Below, piece after piece: positions 25,608-33,406 of a stretch of 46,099 nucleotides of DNA (the first letter of the stretch is position 1; every line of letters begins with the position of its first letter). Source of the DNA: JAGVPT01 sp963843065 (GTDB lineage: Bacteria; Bacteroidota; Ignavibacteria; UBA10030; UBA8401); NCBI GenBank assembly GCA_963843065.1, contig CAWJKX010000150.1:1-46099 (forward strand), read 5' to 3'. The notes under the pieces were generated by a model. It saw only the letters and a program-made list of their open reading frames with translations. It made no database searches and was not told where the DNA came from. The position numbers were made by a program, and so were the translations under genes.

Positions 25608-28265
25608 ATGTCAACCCCGTTAATGAAGCAATACTCCGAGGTAAAAGCGAAGTATCCGGGCACAATACTTCTCTTTCGCATGGGGGATTTTTTTGAAACG
25701 TTCGATGAAGACGCAAAAGTTACCTCGCGCGTCCTCGGCATTACCCTCACACGCCGCGGCAATGGAGCAGCGGGGGAAACGCCCCTTGCGGGATTCCCCC
25801 ACCATGCGCTCGATACATACCTGCCAAAGCTGCTGAAAGCCGGGCTCCGTGTTGCAATATGCGAGCAGCTTGAGGACCCGAAATTTGCAAAAGGAATCGT
25901 AAAGCGCGATGTGATCGAAGTTGTTTCACCGGGGGTTGCGTTTTCGGACAAAGTGCTCGACCAGAAACAGAACAATTATCTGGCGGCAATCGCTCTTCCT
26001 TCTGCCGTGGCGACCGGCGATGACACCATCGGGTTTTCATACGTCGATATATCCACCGGCGAGTTTGCAACGGCAGAAATTCCGTTCCGCGCTCTTGAAC
26101 AGCAAATCAATTCCATTACTCCGTCTGAAATCATTGTCCAGAAAAGAGATAAGGATGCGCTACAGCATCTTTTGAGGACATGCTACAGCGGTCTTTTCAC
26201 TACTATCGACGATTGGGTTTTTCATTTCGATTACGGGTACGAAACGCTCGTCCGCCATTTTCATACTCAATCGCTGAAAGGGTTCGGCGTCGATACAATG
26301 ACGGTCGGCATCGCGGCGGCGGGTTCCGTCATGCATTATCTCAACGAGACTCAGAAATCCAACCTCGCACATATCCAGAAAATCGTCCCTCACAACATCT
26401 CCGACATCATCGTCCTCGATGCATCGACAAAACGCAACCTCGAGATCACTTCGTCGCTCGGCGGGACATCCGACGGGACATTGTTCTCCGTGCTTGACCG
26501 ATGCCTCACGCCGATGGGGGGAAGGCTCCTAAAAAAGTGGATCTCGCATCCGTTGAAAAGCCTCGACCAAATCCAATGGCGCTCCGGCGGAGTGGCGACG
26601 TTCGTCGAAAATGATTCAACCCGGAAGAAGATTTCGGCCGTACTCGCTGAAATCGGAGACCTGGAACGCCTCATCGCAAAGATCGCAACCGGCAGGGCGA
26701 ACCCGCGCGATATGGTCGCTATGAAATATATTCTGCGCCGCATTCCGGCACTGAAAACCATTCTCAATGATGTAACGACAATTCCCTGTTCCGAGATTAA
26801 CTCAGCCCTCCAGCCAATCGACTCGGTTGCCGATGCTATTGAACGCGCGATCGTCGACGCTCCCCCCATAAATTTTGCCGACGGCGGCGTCATCCGGCGT
26901 GGATACAATGCTGAATTGGACGAACTGACAGCGCTCGCGCATTCGGCAAAAGAGTGGGTCGCAAACATGCAGAAAAAAGAGCGGGAGCGAACGGGGATTT
27001 CGTCGCTCAAGATCGGCTTCAACAATGTGTTCGGTTATTACATCGAGATCACGCACACGCACAAAGAGAAAGTCCCCGCCGATTACATCCGCAAGCAGAC
27101 GATGACGAATGCCGAGCGGTTTATCACCCCGGAGCTGAAAGAGTACGAAGAAAAGATCCTTCACGCGGAAGAAAAAATTCTCGCGTTGGAAACGACGCTC
27201 TTCAACGAACTGCGGATGCTTGTCGCTTCTCACGCCGGAACCATCCAGCAGAATGCTCAACAAATTGCCGTGATCGATTGCCTCGTGTCGCTTGCTCAAG
27301 TAGCCGTAGCAAATCAATACGTGCTGCCGGAAGTAAACGACTCAACGCAGCTGTGTATCGAAGGCGGACGACATCCCGTTATCGAAATCCTTTTACCCGT
27401 AGGGGAACAATATGTTTCGAATTCGGTGTCGATCGATACCACCGAAAATCAAATTCTGATCATCACGGGTCCGAACATGAGCGGGAAATCCTCTTACCTC
27501 CGGCAAGTCGGGTTGATTGTCCTGCTTGCGCAGATCGGAAGTTTTGTCCCCGCGAAAAAAGCAGTGATCGGTTTGGTCGATAATATTTTTACCCGCGTGG
27601 GCGCAAGCGACAATATTGCTTCCGGTGAAAGCACGTTTCTCGTGGAGATGCACGAAGCCGCAAACATCGTCAACCGCGCGACGTCGCGAAGCCTGATTCT
27701 TCTGGACGAAGTCGGCCGCGGCACGAGCACGTTCGACGGCATCAGCATCGCCTGGGCGCTGACAGAGTATCTGCACGAACACATCGGGGCCCGGACGATG
27801 TTCGCGACACACTACCACGAACTGAACGAACTGGCGGAGCTTTTTCCCCGCATCAAAAATTATAAGGTGGATGTGCGCGAATACGGCGATAAGGTTGTTT
27901 TCCTGCATACCGTCACGCCCGGGACAGCCGACCATTCATACGGAATCCAGGTCGCGAAGATGGCAGGTTTGCCGGAAGAACTAACGGAGCGGGCAAAAAA
28001 AATCCTCAATAATCTTGAAGACACTCAGCTCCGTCCTCACCGTTCAGAAGATACAGGAAATCTTCAAGATGTCCTACATCTCCGCGCCGGGGCCAGAAGA
28101 ACAACCAGCCAAAATACCGGCGATAAGATCCAACTCACGATGTTCGAAATGAAAGATGACGAGCTGCGCGCAACGCTCAACAAACTGGACATCGACTCGT
28201 TGACACCGCTCGAGGCATTGAAAATCTTAGCCAAACTGAAAGAAAATTCTTCACTCAATCAATGA
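25608..28265 (+). CDS. mutS: DNA mismatch repair ATPase MutS
   Basis: 885 aa from the ATG at 25608 (MSTPLMKQYSEVKAKYPGTI); an upstream in-frame extension lacks MutS similarity. The mismatch-binding motif GDFFETF, the connector and lever domains, and the ATPase domain are complete: Walker A in GPNMSGKSSYLRQ, SGESTFLVEM, Walker B in LLDEVGRGTSTFDG and the FATHYHEL histidine. It recognises mismatches and starts repair with MutL, which is not in this window. The C-terminus has the usual linker and a short helical end. The stop TGA overlaps the ATG at 28262 by four bases (ATGA), and the following DinB gene is probably cotranscribed. Confidence 0.97.
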   Translation: MSTPLMKQYSEVKAKYPGTILLFRMGDFFETFDEDAKVTSRVLGITLTRRGNGAAGETPLAGFPHHALDTYLPKLLKAGLRVAICEQLEDPKFAKGIVKRDVIEVVSPGVAFSDKVLDQKQNNYLAAIALPSAVATGDDTIGFSYVDISTGEFATAEIPFRALEQQINSITPSEIIVQKRDKDALQHLLRTCYSGLFTTIDDWVFHFDYGYETLVRHFHTQSLKGFGVDTMTVGIAAAGSVMHYLNETQKSNLAHIQKIVPHNISDIIVLDASTKRNLEITSSLGGTSDGTLFSVLDRCLTPMGGRLLKKWISHPLKSLDQIQWRSGGVATFVENDSTRKKISAVLAEIGDLERLIAKIATGRANPRDMVAMKYILRRIPALKTILNDVTTIPCSEINSALQPIDSVADAIERAIVDAPPINFADGGVIRRGYNAELDELTALAHSAKEWVANMQKKERERTGISSLKIGFNNVFGYYIEITHTHKEKVPADYIRKQTMTNAERFITPELKEYEEKILHAEEKILALETTLFNELRMLVASHAGTIQQNAQQIAVIDCLVSLAQVAVANQYVLPEVNDSTQLCIEGGRHPVIEILLPVGEQYVSNSVSIDTTENQILIITGPNMSGKSSYLRQVGLIVLLAQIGSFVPAKKAVIGLVDNIFTRVGASDNIASGESTFLVEMHEAANIVNRATSRSLILLDEVGRGTSTFDGISIAWALTEYLHEHIGARTMFATHYHELNELAELFPRIKNYKVDVREYGDKVVFLHTVTPGTADHSYGIQVAKMAGLPEELTERAKKILNNLEDTQLRPHRSEDTGNLQDVLHLRAGARRTTSQNTGDKIQLTMFEMKDDELRATLNKLDIDSLTPLEALKILAKLKENSSLNQ

Positions 28266-28276
28266 CAAGGAACGGT

Positions 28277-28771
28277 ATGACCCTCAACGACATCAACCTA
28301 CTGTACGAATTCAACTATTGGGCAAAAGGAAGAATGCTGGGTGCGGTTGACTCGCTTTCGGAAGAATTGCTCTACAACGATTTGAAAACGAGCTTTGGAA
28401 ATCTTCATGGCACACTCGTTCACATCTGTGCGGCGGAGGATGTTTGGCTGCAGCGGTTCACCGGCACGGCAAGTCCAAAATTCCTTAAAGTGGCCGACTT
28501 GCCGGATTACGCGTCTGTCAAATCAAAATGGGGAGAAGTAGAGAAAAGCATGCTTACTTACATTCACTCTCTCACTGAAGAACAACTTCAGCAAAAATCT
28601 ACCTTCTTAGTCATCAAAGGCGAACCGGTGAGCAACGTGCTGTGGCAGGCGCTCCAGCATCTCGTCAACCATGGCACATACCACCGCGGCCAAATCACTT
28701 CGATGATTCGGCAGCTCGGCGGAACGCCGGCCAACACCGACCTTATCGGATTCTACCGGCAAAAAAAATAA
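28277..28771 (+). CDS. DinB-like putative metal-dependent protein, coupled to mutS
   Basis: 164 aa from the ATG at 28277, with AAGGAA about 5 bases upstream; an ATG at 28262 overlapping the mutS stop is an alternative that adds five residues. The typical DinB pattern is LLYEFNYWAKGRMLGAVDSL, GTLVHICAAEDVWLQRF with the first metal His, and HLVNHGTYHRGQITSMIRQLGG with the other two. The function is unknown; members of this superfamily bind metal, and several handle thiols such as bacillithiol or mycothiol. A strong hairpin follows at 28787. Confidence 0.88.
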   Translation: MTLNDINLLYEFNYWAKGRMLGAVDSLSEELLYNDLKTSFGNLHGTLVHICAAEDVWLQRFTGTASPKFLKVADLPDYASVKSKWGEVEKSMLTYIHSLTEEQLQQKSTFLVIKGEPVSNVLWQALQHLVNHGTYHRGQITSMIRQLGGTPANTDLIGFYRQKK

Positions 28772-28786
28772 CGACAAGCGAGAATA

Positions 28787-28822
28787 AAAAAAGCCCGTTC
28801 AGCATTGCTCAACGGGCCTTTT
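28787..28822. terminator. Bidirectional Rho-independent terminator between dinB-like and clpC
   Basis: aaaaaaAAGCCCGTT, loop cagcattgctc, AACGGGCCTTtt: a 9-bp G/C-rich stem flanked by A and T runs, placed between convergent genes, so it can serve both. Confidence 0.85.
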
Positions 28823-28842
28823 CTGTACAACACCATTGCTTG

Positions 28843-31347
28843 CTATGTTACGTCCGCTTTTTTCTCTTCTTCTTTTTTAGGCTCTTCTTTTTTGCGGTTC
28901 TTGTTCGCGTCGATGAACTTCAATTGTTCCGTTTTTTTGTTGAATTTCACTTTAATCTTGCTGCCGTCGCTGAATTTCCCCTTCAGAATTTCTTCTGAGA
29001 CAGGGTCTTCCACGTATTTTTGGAGAGCGCGGCGCAGCGGACGTGCTCCGAACGCCGGGTCAAATCCCTTTTCGGCAAGAAATTCCTTCGCCGGTTTGTT
29101 GAGTTCGATCGTAATATTCATCGAGCTCATCCGTTTGAACAAATCCTTTGCCGCAATGTCGATGATCTGCATGATGTGCGATTTTTCCAGCGAATGAAAG
29201 ACGATCGTATCGTCGACGCGGTTGAGGAATTCCGGATTAAACACCCTCTTTAACGCTTCCTCGATCATGTTCTTCATCGCCTTGTATTTATCCTGAATGG
29301 TATTATCCCCGAAGCCGAAACCGCCGCTCGACTTAATATCGCGCGCGCCGATGTTTGACGTCATAATCAGGATCGTGTTCTTGAAATCGACACGCCGGCC
29401 CAGGCTGTCGGTCAAAATTCCGTCGTCGAGCACCTGGAGCAGAATATTGAAGACGTCGGGATGCGCTTTTTCGATCTCGTCGAGCAGCACAACGGCGTAC
29501 GGCTTGCGGCGGACTTTTTCCGTCAACTGTCCGCCTTCTTCGTAGCCGACATATCCTGGGGGCGCTCCGACAAGACGCGATACGGAAAACTTCTCCATGT
29601 ACTCGCTCATGTCGATGCGAATCAATGCATCCTCAGAATCGAACAGGTACCGGGCAAGCGCTTTCGCCATCTCGGTCTTGCCGACGCCGGTCGGTCCAAG
29701 GAAAATGAACGAGCCGATCGGCCGCCGAGGATCTTTTAGCCCGGCGCGCGTCCGGCGGATCGCTTTCGTCAGCTGTGTCAACGCCTCATCCTGGCCGATG
29801 ATCTGCGTGCGGAGGACGGTGTCCATCTTCAGAAGCTTTTCCGATTCTGATTCGGCAATTTTGTTGACCGGAATGCCCGTCATCATCGCAACAACATCGG
29901 AGACACTCTCATCGCTCACCTGGTAGACCGTGTCCTGTGCTTTTAATTCCCATTCTCGTTTAGCAATTTCCAAATCGCTCAATAGTTTCTTTTCGAGGTC
30001 GCGGAGCCGTGCGGCTTCTTCAAAATTTTGATTCTTCACGACCTGATTCTTCGACTGCTTAATCTTTTCAATCTCTTCTTCGAGATGGAGAATTTCTTGC
30101 GGCACGACGATGTTCGCGAGATGCACGCGGGCGCCGGCTTCGTCCATGACGTCGATCGCTTTGTCGGGAAGGTTTCTGTCGGTAATGTAGCGGTCGCTCA
30201 AACGGACCGCAGAGATGATCGCCTCGTCGGAATAGTGCACGCCGTGATGCTCTTCATATTTATGTTTGATGTTCTTCAGGATCTGGATCGTTTCGTCAAC
30301 CGTCGTCGGGTCGACCATGATCTTTTGGAAACGGCGGTCGAGCGCACCGTCCTTTTCGATGTACTGGCGGTATTCGTCCAGCGTTGTGGCGCCGATACAC
30401 TGCAGTTCCCCGCGCGACAGGGCCGGCTTGAACATGTTCGATGCGTCGAGAGATCCCGAGGCGCCCCCCGCACCGACGATTGTGTGAAGTTCGTCGATGA
30501 ATAAAATGACGTCCTTCGCTTTTTCAAGCTCGTTCATCACCGCTTTCATTCGTTCTTCGAACTGGCCGCGGTACTTCGTACCGGCAACAAGGGCGGCAAG
30601 GTCGAGCGTGACAACACGCTTGTCATGAAGAACCCGAGAAACCTTTTTCTGGACAATGCGATTTGCCAAGCCTTCGGCGATAGCGGTTTTACCCACACCC
30701 GGTTCACCGATCAAGACTGGATTGTTTTTCTTCCGGCGGCTCAACACCTGCGCCACCCGTTCAATTTCCTTTTCACGCCCTACAACCGGGTCAAGTTTGC
30801 CTTCGACTGCCAATTTTGTAAGGTCGCGCCCAAAATTATCGAGCACCGGTGTTTTTGATTTGTCCTGCTTCTTTTCTGCGGCCTGATGAGCCTGCGGCGG
30901 CGCCGACGGTTTGCCGCTGATAATATTATCGAGCTCGTTCCGCACGACATCGTAGTGAACGTTAAACTGGTGCATGATCTGCGCTGCGATATTATCATCG
31001 TCGCGCAGGAGCGATAGCAGCAAATGCTCCGTCCCGATGACATCGGATTTATAGAGCTTTGCTTCGAGGTAGGTGATCTTGAGGACCTTCTCGGCTTGCT
31101 TTGTGAGTGGAATATTTCCGATGGTCAGCGTCCCGCCCGATGTCCTCACGGTATCTTCGATCGCCTTTTTCAGCTTATAGAGATCACACCCGAGATTGCG
31201 GAGAATCTTCACCGCAATGCCTTCTCCTTCACGGATTATTCCAAGCAATAAATGTTCTGTGCCGATATAATCGTGACCAAGGCGGAGGGCTTCTTCGCGG
31301 CTTAATCGGATGACATCTTGTACTCGGTTGGAGAAATTTCCTTCCAT
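28843..31347 (-). CDS. clpC: AAA+ protease chaperone ClpC
   Basis: 834 aa. Two N-terminal Clp repeats (IGTEHLLLGIIREGEGIA and IGTEHLLLSLLRDDDNIA) are followed by D1 with Walker A GEPGVGKTA and IDELHTIVGAG, and the UVR-type middle region (NQVVKNQNFEEAARLRDLEKKL). D2 has GPTGVGKTE, LLDEIEKAHPDV, SNIGARD and sensor-2 GARPLRRALQ. The middle UVR motif and the double N-domain distinguish ClpC from ClpA and ClpB. It unfolds proteins for ClpP. The C-terminus is a lysine/glutamate-rich tail (KKEEPKKEEEKKADVT). The ATG at 31347 is preceded by AAAGGAAAG. Confidence 0.96.
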   Translation of the reverse strand: MEGNFSNRVQDVIRLSREEALRLGHDYIGTEHLLLGIIREGEGIAVKILRNLGCDLYKLKKAIEDTVRTSGGTLTIGNIPLTKQAEKVLKITYLEAKLYKSDVIGTEHLLLSLLRDDDNIAAQIMHQFNVHYDVVRNELDNIISGKPSAPPQAHQAAEKKQDKSKTPVLDNFGRDLTKLAVEGKLDPVVGREKEIERVAQVLSRRKKNNPVLIGEPGVGKTAIAEGLANRIVQKKVSRVLHDKRVVTLDLAALVAGTKYRGQFEERMKAVMNELEKAKDVILFIDELHTIVGAGGASGSLDASNMFKPALSRGELQCIGATTLDEYRQYIEKDGALDRRFQKIMVDPTTVDETIQILKNIKHKYEEHHGVHYSDEAIISAVRLSDRYITDRNLPDKAIDVMDEAGARVHLANIVVPQEILHLEEEIEKIKQSKNQVVKNQNFEEAARLRDLEKKLLSDLEIAKREWELKAQDTVYQVSDESVSDVVAMMTGIPVNKIAESESEKLLKMDTVLRTQIIGQDEALTQLTKAIRRTRAGLKDPRRPIGSFIFLGPTGVGKTEMAKALARYLFDSEDALIRIDMSEYMEKFSVSRLVGAPPGYVGYEEGGQLTEKVRRKPYAVVLLDEIEKAHPDVFNILLQVLDDGILTDSLGRRVDFKNTILIMTSNIGARDIKSSGGFGFGDNTIQDKYKAMKNMIEEALKRVFNPEFLNRVDDTIVFHSLEKSHIMQIIDIAAKDLFKRMSSMNITIELNKPAKEFLAEKGFDPAFGARPLRRALQKYVEDPVSEEILKGKFSDGSKIKVKFNKKTEQLKFIDANKNRKKEEPKKEEEKKADVT

Positions 31348-31526
31348 TTACTTTCCTTTAGGTTTTTTATAGTCACTCTTGATACATATATTAAACACGC
31401 TTCTCTATGAAGAGGTTTCATCGGCAATCCCCTGTAGTTAATATAAATAAAAATAGGAGGGGTGTCAAGAAATCGGAGTTTTGGGAAAAGATTCCACGAT
31501 TTCATCGCTAAATGGGCAATTGTGGC

Positions 31527-31555
31527 TTGACTTTCTGCAATGTTTTGGATATCTT
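31527..31555 (+). promoter_or_regulatory. Possible promoter of the tRNA-Asn gene
   Basis: TTGACT (31527-31532), a 17-base spacer and TATCTT (31550-31555), followed by a TTTTTGG tract. It would give a leader of about 80 bases before the tRNA 5' end. The gap between clpC and the tRNA (31348-31641) holds nothing else I can name. Confidence 0.35.
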
Positions 31556-31675
31556 TTTGGAGTTGAACGAAATATATCATTTCGCAATAATTGCAGCACA
31601 AGGGGAGATTATGCAAGTGTTATATGAATTCAACGCTCTACTCCGCGATAGCTCAATGGTAGAGCATGCGGCTGT

Positions 31676-32216
31676 AGGTTCTGCGTGATGAAAGACTCCC
31701 GCACATATGCCGACAGGAGAAGGTATCTTATTTCCGCGGTCAGTAAGCGGCGAAAGAAACTTCGAGCGAAGGCAATTGCATACAAAGGCGGTTGTTGTGA
31801 ACTTTGCGGTTATGCAAAATGTGCGGAAGCTCTCGAATTCCATCATCTTGAACAAAATAAAAAGGACTTCGGTATCTCTTCAAAAGGATATACAAGAAGT
31901 TGGATCAGGGTGAAAGAGGAATTAGATAAATGTGCAATGATATGCGCAAATTGTCATCGAGAACTTCACGCGGGTGTTGCAGCCTTCCCGAGTAATCGGG
32001 ATTGAATAATCGGGTGAATTCAGGGAAGCCTAATTTCTGCTTTCAGCAGAAGATGGTAATCCTGAGCGAAGTTCCGTGAAGAGAAAGATCGTAGCGGAAA
32101 ACGTGCAGAGACTAGAGGATGAGGATTCTCACCAATAAGCCTCAGAAGCGCCCGACTCCCAGCAACAGTGGGATGATGAGATAGTCCAGGCCGGCGTGAA
32201 AACGTTGGATAAACTG
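31676..32216 (+). ncRNA. Group I self-splicing intron (cyanobacterial tRNA-Leu-like, IC3-type core) in tRNA-Asn
   Basis: The pairings below can be drawn directly. P1: exon GGCUGU with guide GCAGCC (31979-31984), giving the U-G pair at the splice site. P2: TCCCGA/TCGGGA (31986-32001). P3: GGTGA (32013) with TCACC (32129). P4: TTCAGG (32019) with CCTGAG (32061). P5: a hairpin TTCTGCT/AGCAGAA. P6: TTCCG (32072) with CGGAA (32095). P7: GACTA (32110) with TAGTC (32182). P9: CGGCGT-GAAA-ACGTTG (32192-32207). The intron ends in G (32216). Wording such as tcagggaagcc, ggtaatcctgagc and gtgcagagact closely follows the tRNA-Leu introns of cyanobacteria. The P1 loop carries an endonuclease gene. Confidence 0.93.
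31685..32005 (+). CDS. Intron-encoded HNH endonuclease (probable homing endonuclease)
   Basis: 106 aa (ATG at 31685 or 31688). A basic N-terminus (YADRRRYLISAVSKRRKKLRA as neighbouring blocks) leads to an HNH domain: Cys38-x2-Cys41 (CELCGY), His53-His54 (LEFHHLE), then Cys87-x-Asn89-Cys90-His91 and His95 (CANCHRELH). Four Cys bind the structural zinc; His54, Asn89 and His91/95 form the ββα-metal site. It lies in the P1 loop of the tRNA-Asn group I intron, starting only 9 bases after the 5' splice site, and its last codons (V98-A-A-F-P-S-N-R-D) contain the guide sequence and P2. It likely cuts intronless tRNA-Asn genes to spread the intron. The ribosome site is weak (AGG). Confidence 0.9.
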   Translation: MMKDSRTYADRRRYLISAVSKRRKKLRAKAIAYKGGCCELCGYAKCAEALEFHHLEQNKKDFGISSKGYTRSWIRVKEELDKCAMICANCHRELHAGVAAFPSNRD

Positions 32217-32242
32217 TAACCGCAGGGTTGTAGGTTCGAGCC

Positions 32243-33235
32243 CTACTCGCGGAGCGATGAGACCGGATGTGCGAATTTTGTTCGCCATCCGGTTTTTTTA
32301 TTTCCATCCATTTTATTTTTTAGTCTTGAGCTGGCACCAGCATCCGAAGTTGATCCATATCGCGCATTGGCGGCTGTCCAAAAAGTCTCCTGTACCTCGC
32401 GGCTAAATTGAGACGGGCTTTCATAACCGACCTTGAACGCAACACTCGCTGCATCTAAAGGTTCGATGCTCAGCAGCCGACGGGCTTCTTGAAGCCGGAT
32501 CTGTTTTTGATATTGCAGCGGGCTCATGCTTGTGACTTGGCGAAAGTGAAGGTGAAAAGACGATGGACTCATGCTCGCCATTCGCGCTAGGTCGGTAACC
32601 CTCAGCGGAGCTGCATACTCCTTCTGGAGTTGATCTAGCACCCTTCCTATCCTCTGCGTCTTACTCCCGACCACTCCCAGCTGCCGGATCTTAATGCCAA
32701 AACGTGAGAGCATCAGACGGTAATGAATCTCCCGGATGATAGAAGGGGCGAGCACATTCAGATCATTCTTGTTCTCCAGTGTCCTCATCAATCGAGTAAA
32801 AGCGTCCGCAAGTTCCGCAGTCACCTTTTCCACAAAAAACCCTCCTTCAGTGTTTTCATTCTGAATTTCGGCAGAGTGTGTCTCCTGCAATATCTCGTAC
32901 ACCACCGAGGGTTGAAGCTCAAGTTTGAGTCCGATGTAGGGTTGCTTTGATGTCGCCGAAACTACTTGGAAAATGGCAGGAACATCGATGCAGCTAACCA
33001 GATACGTTGCAGGGTTATACCGATACATCTTGTTCCCACTCCACACAATTTTTTCTCCCTGCAGAACAAAACAAACGGAAGGGGTATACATTCCAAGTGT
33101 GGCTTGGGTTCTTTTTTCCCTTCTGATCACAGAGAGTTCCGGCAGGGGCGTGGGATGTGTCCCTTCACCGATGCAGTACCGTAATGCTGTAGCGAGAAGG
33201 TTTTTCATAGTGTCCGTTCCTGTTGTCTTCATCAT
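32243..33235 (-). CDS. AraC-family regulator (YqhC-like), C-terminal frameshift
   Basis: 330 aa as read. The N-terminal AraC_N cupin region (HPTPLPELSVIRREKRTQATLGMYTPSVCFVLQGEK) is followed by two HTH motifs (VTDLARMASMSPSSFHLHFRQVTSMSPLQYQKQIRLQEARRLL in consecutive blocks, then VAFKVGYESPSQFSRE). After SRE the frame slips. Removing one g of gg near 32392 gives the family ending YRRLFGQPPMRDMD and then a stop at 32320, making 304 aa. As read, the gene ends in unrelated residues and overlaps the terminator and the 3' end of tRNA-Asn on the other strand. The start at 33235 has GGAG about 6 bases upstream. It is divergent from an oxidoreductase cluster; AraC_N regulators such as YqhC control aldehyde reductases, so it probably controls that cluster. 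Confidence 0.88.
   Translation of the reverse strand: MMKTTGTDTMKNLLATALRYCIGEGTHPTPLPELSVIRREKRTQATLGMYTPSVCFVLQGEKIVWSGNKMYRYNPATYLVSCIDVPAIFQVVSATSKQPYIGLKLELQPSVVYEILQETHSAEIQNENTEGGFFVEKVTAELADAFTRLMRTLENKNDLNVLAPSIIREIHYRLMLSRFGIKIRQLGVVGSKTQRIGRVLDQLQKEYAAPLRVTDLARMASMSPSSFHLHFRQVTSMSPLQYQKQIRLQEARRLLSIEPLDAASVAFKVGYESPSQFSREVQETFWTAANARYGSTSDAGASSRLKNKMDGNKKTGWRTKFAHPVSSLRE
32263..32299 (+). terminator. Rho-independent terminator after tRNA-Asn
   Basis: CCGGATGTGCGAA, loop ttttg, TTCGC-CATCCGG and a TTTTTTT run; the stem begins 9 bases after the tRNA 3' end. Confidence 0.9.
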
Positions 33236-33406
33236 TCTTCACTCCTTCGTTTAACTTATGATACGTAATAATAGCATAAAACTCTACTCATTTGGAGGAT
33301 TAGGCAATCAATCAGTAGTAATGGGATAGTTGTTTCGTATGGTAATTTTTATATTTGTTGTAGAAAACTGTAGGTTCAAAAGAACGAGAAATGGAAAGAA
33401 TTTGAT

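Larger units (their letters stand above)
31642..32254 (+). tRNA. tRNA-Asn(GUU), split by a group I intron (31676-32216)
   Basis: 5' exon 31642-31675 and 3' exon 32217-32254. Joined, they form a normal cloverleaf of 72 nt: acceptor TCCGCGA/TCGCGGA, D-stem GCTC/GAGC with loop AATGGTA, anticodon stem TGCGG/CCGCA with loop CTGTTAA (anticodon GTT), variable GGGTT, T-stem GTAGG/CCTAC with loop TTCGAGC, and discriminator G. CCA is not encoded. The intron sits inside the anticodon, between positions 35 and 36. Only the junction CTGT|TAA gives a 7-base loop. Joining one base earlier would give a Thr-like loop CTGGTAA but would break the intron rules (exon ends in U, intron ends in G). Confidence 0.9.

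Noticed and set aside
31302..31616. 104-codon minus-strand ORF upstream of clpC
   Set aside because: Overlaps the clpC start region and the likely tRNA promoter, and has no protein-like features.
31676..31700. A guide sequence immediately after the 5' splice site
   Set aside because: No stretch in the first 40 bases pairs with GGCUGU; the perfect partner is at 31979-31984.
31642..32254. Reading the interrupted tRNA as tRNA-Tyr or tRNA-Thr, or as two tRNA fragments of a damaged gene
   Set aside because: Only the CTGT|TAA junction gives a 7-base loop with a full cloverleaf, and it agrees with the intron rules (U before, G at the end, guide GCAGCC).
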